A stretch of DNA of 64,000 bases from Mycobacterium botniense (GTDB taxonomy: Bacteria > Actinomycetota > Actinomycetes > Mycobacteriales > Mycobacteriaceae), in contig NZ_BLKW01000002.1 of NCBI RefSeq assembly GCF_010723305.1, positions 1,302,001 through 1,366,000 on the forward strand. The letters run 5' to 3'. The translations under genes and the position numbers were made by a program. Shown one piece after another: positions 63,394 to 64,000 of this stretch (the stretch's first letter is position 1; every line of letters starts with the position of its first letter). Under the pieces are notes generated by a model. The model saw nothing but the letters and a program-made list of their open reading frames with translations. It did not search any database and was not told where the DNA came from.

Positions 63394-64000
63394 CTATGAC
63401 GGAGTGGGCGGACCAGGCTGAGGCGGGCCCGAACTGGGTGCACCCGGATGGGGCCGACTGGGACTTGGCGGACTGCGTTTGCGCGGGCCCTGATCCGGCG
63501 GCACGTCATGATGCAGTTCGGGCAGCTTCTCGGTCTGGGCCTCCGCGCCGGGGACGGGTTCCTCGGACGGCCCCCGGTACAAGCCGTAGTCGGTGCCATC
63601 CAGACCGGGGCTGAGCAGCGCGGCTTCGGTGCGCAGGCTAAACGATCCGAGCAGCACACCGCCGATCAGCGCGACCAGTCCGGCCGCGGTGAAGGTGATC
63701 GGCAAAACCCGCGACCACAGGGCCAACCGGTCACGCTCGTCGCGTGCGGCATTGACCTGGGATTCGACAGTGTCTTCGTTGGTGGTGACCTTGTAGTCGG
63801 CCACCGCCACCTCCGGCTTCAGCGGATCGCGGGCGAAGTAGTGGTTGGCGTGCACCTCTTCTTTGACGATGGTGCCGGACACCGGGTCTACCCAGAAGGT
63901 CCGCTGCGCGGCGTAGTAGCGGGTCATGGTGATCTTCTCGTCCGGGTCGTCGCCGCCGATCCCCCACATCGCTGCGGATGCGGTGACTTTGCCGTCCTCG
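63394..64000 (-). CDS. DUF3068 membrane protein, N-terminal part beyond the window (Rv0227c-like)
   Basis: The frame is open to the window edge (...EDGKVTASAAMWGIGGDDP...), so about 201 C-terminal residues are visible. They include the DUF3068 part ITMTRYYAAQRTFWVDPVSG, an exported domain, a final membrane helix (LPITFTAAGLVALIGGVLLG) and a Pro-rich cytoplasmic tail. In H37Rv the gene is Rv0227c. A DUF3068 orthologue in corynebacteria and M. smegmatis has been reported as needed for maturation of lipomannan and lipoarabinomannan, which would suit the glycosyltransferase neighbours. The annotated start is not in the window. Confidence 0.83.
   Translation of the reverse strand, partial: EDGKVTASAAMWGIGGDDPDEKITMTRYYAAQRTFWVDPVSGTIVKEEVHANHYFARDPLKPEVAVADYKVTTNEDTVESQVNAARDERDRLALWSRVLPITFTAAGLVALIGGVLLGSFSLRTEAALLSPGLDGTDYGLYRGPSEEPVPGAEAQTEKLPELHHDVPPDQGPRKRSPPSPSRPHPGAPSSGPPQPGPPTPS

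Overview
The window looks like chromosome of a slow-growing, non-tuberculous Mycobacterium. It is GC-rich throughout, starts often follow TANNNT -10 boxes with almost no leader, and the genes come in nearly the order of M. tuberculosis Rv0179c to Rv0227c. I matched genes to H37Rv names from memory of the proteins and their order; no search was run. I cannot name the species. A metallothionein (mymT) and 18-kDa-antigen type small heat-shock proteins fit a slow grower, and hsp18 and a glycerol-type aquaporin argue against the tuberculosis complex.

Layout: 1-5.1 kb holds a secreted protein, a DUF3533-like membrane protein, a pirin, and a divergent IclR regulator/dehydrogenase pair where H37Rv has sigG. 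5.2-11.2 kb holds monoacylglycerol lipase, Rv0184, Rv0185, bglS, mymT, an O-methyltransferase and an SPW membrane protein. 11.3-18 kb holds ilvD, ricR, an MFS exporter, an L,D-transpeptidase and zmp1. 18-22.6 kb holds two copies of an OmamA/OmamB-like pair flanking a secreted protein with 31 unbroken coiled-coil heptads. 22.7-34.4 kb is the mycolate/heme transport block: Rv0201c, mmpL11, Rv0203, Rv0204c, an AI-2E-type protein, mmpL3, Rv0207c and trmB. A 53-bp hairpin tandem repeat lies at the 3' end of the AI-2E gene. 34.7-39.3 kb holds a two-gene dynamin-like GTPase pair and pckG. 39.5-43.3 kb is the complete copper operon csoR-DUF1490-ctpV-Rv0970, which lies elsewhere in H37Rv. 43.4-56.7 kb is a fatty-acid/CoA catabolic region (fadD4, two crotonases, two hsp18 genes, fadE3, a hotdog hydratase, a CoA transferase, an amidohydrolase, lipW, a second acyl-CoA ligase). 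56.8-64 kb holds an aquaglyceroporin, an aldehyde dehydrogenase and the envelope glycan set Rv0224c-Rv0227c; the last gene runs off the window.

Two themes link the genes. Copper: RicR (with a near-perfect box at mymT and a weaker one at its own promoter) and CsoR (with an operator at its own operon) sit about 26 kb apart, so two copper sensors and their targets share this segment. Envelope: MmpL3, MmpL11, the Rv0203 hemophore, the L,D-transpeptidase, the Omam pairs and the Rv0224c-Rv0227c set all build or service the cell wall.

The most unusual items are the duplicated Omam pairs around a repeat-built coiled-coil protein, the 53-bp hairpin array between two convergent genes, and a 25-bp divergent leaderless promoter at 60417-60441 whose two -10 boxes share bases. 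I saw no tRNA, rRNA, transposase, prophage or CRISPR array.
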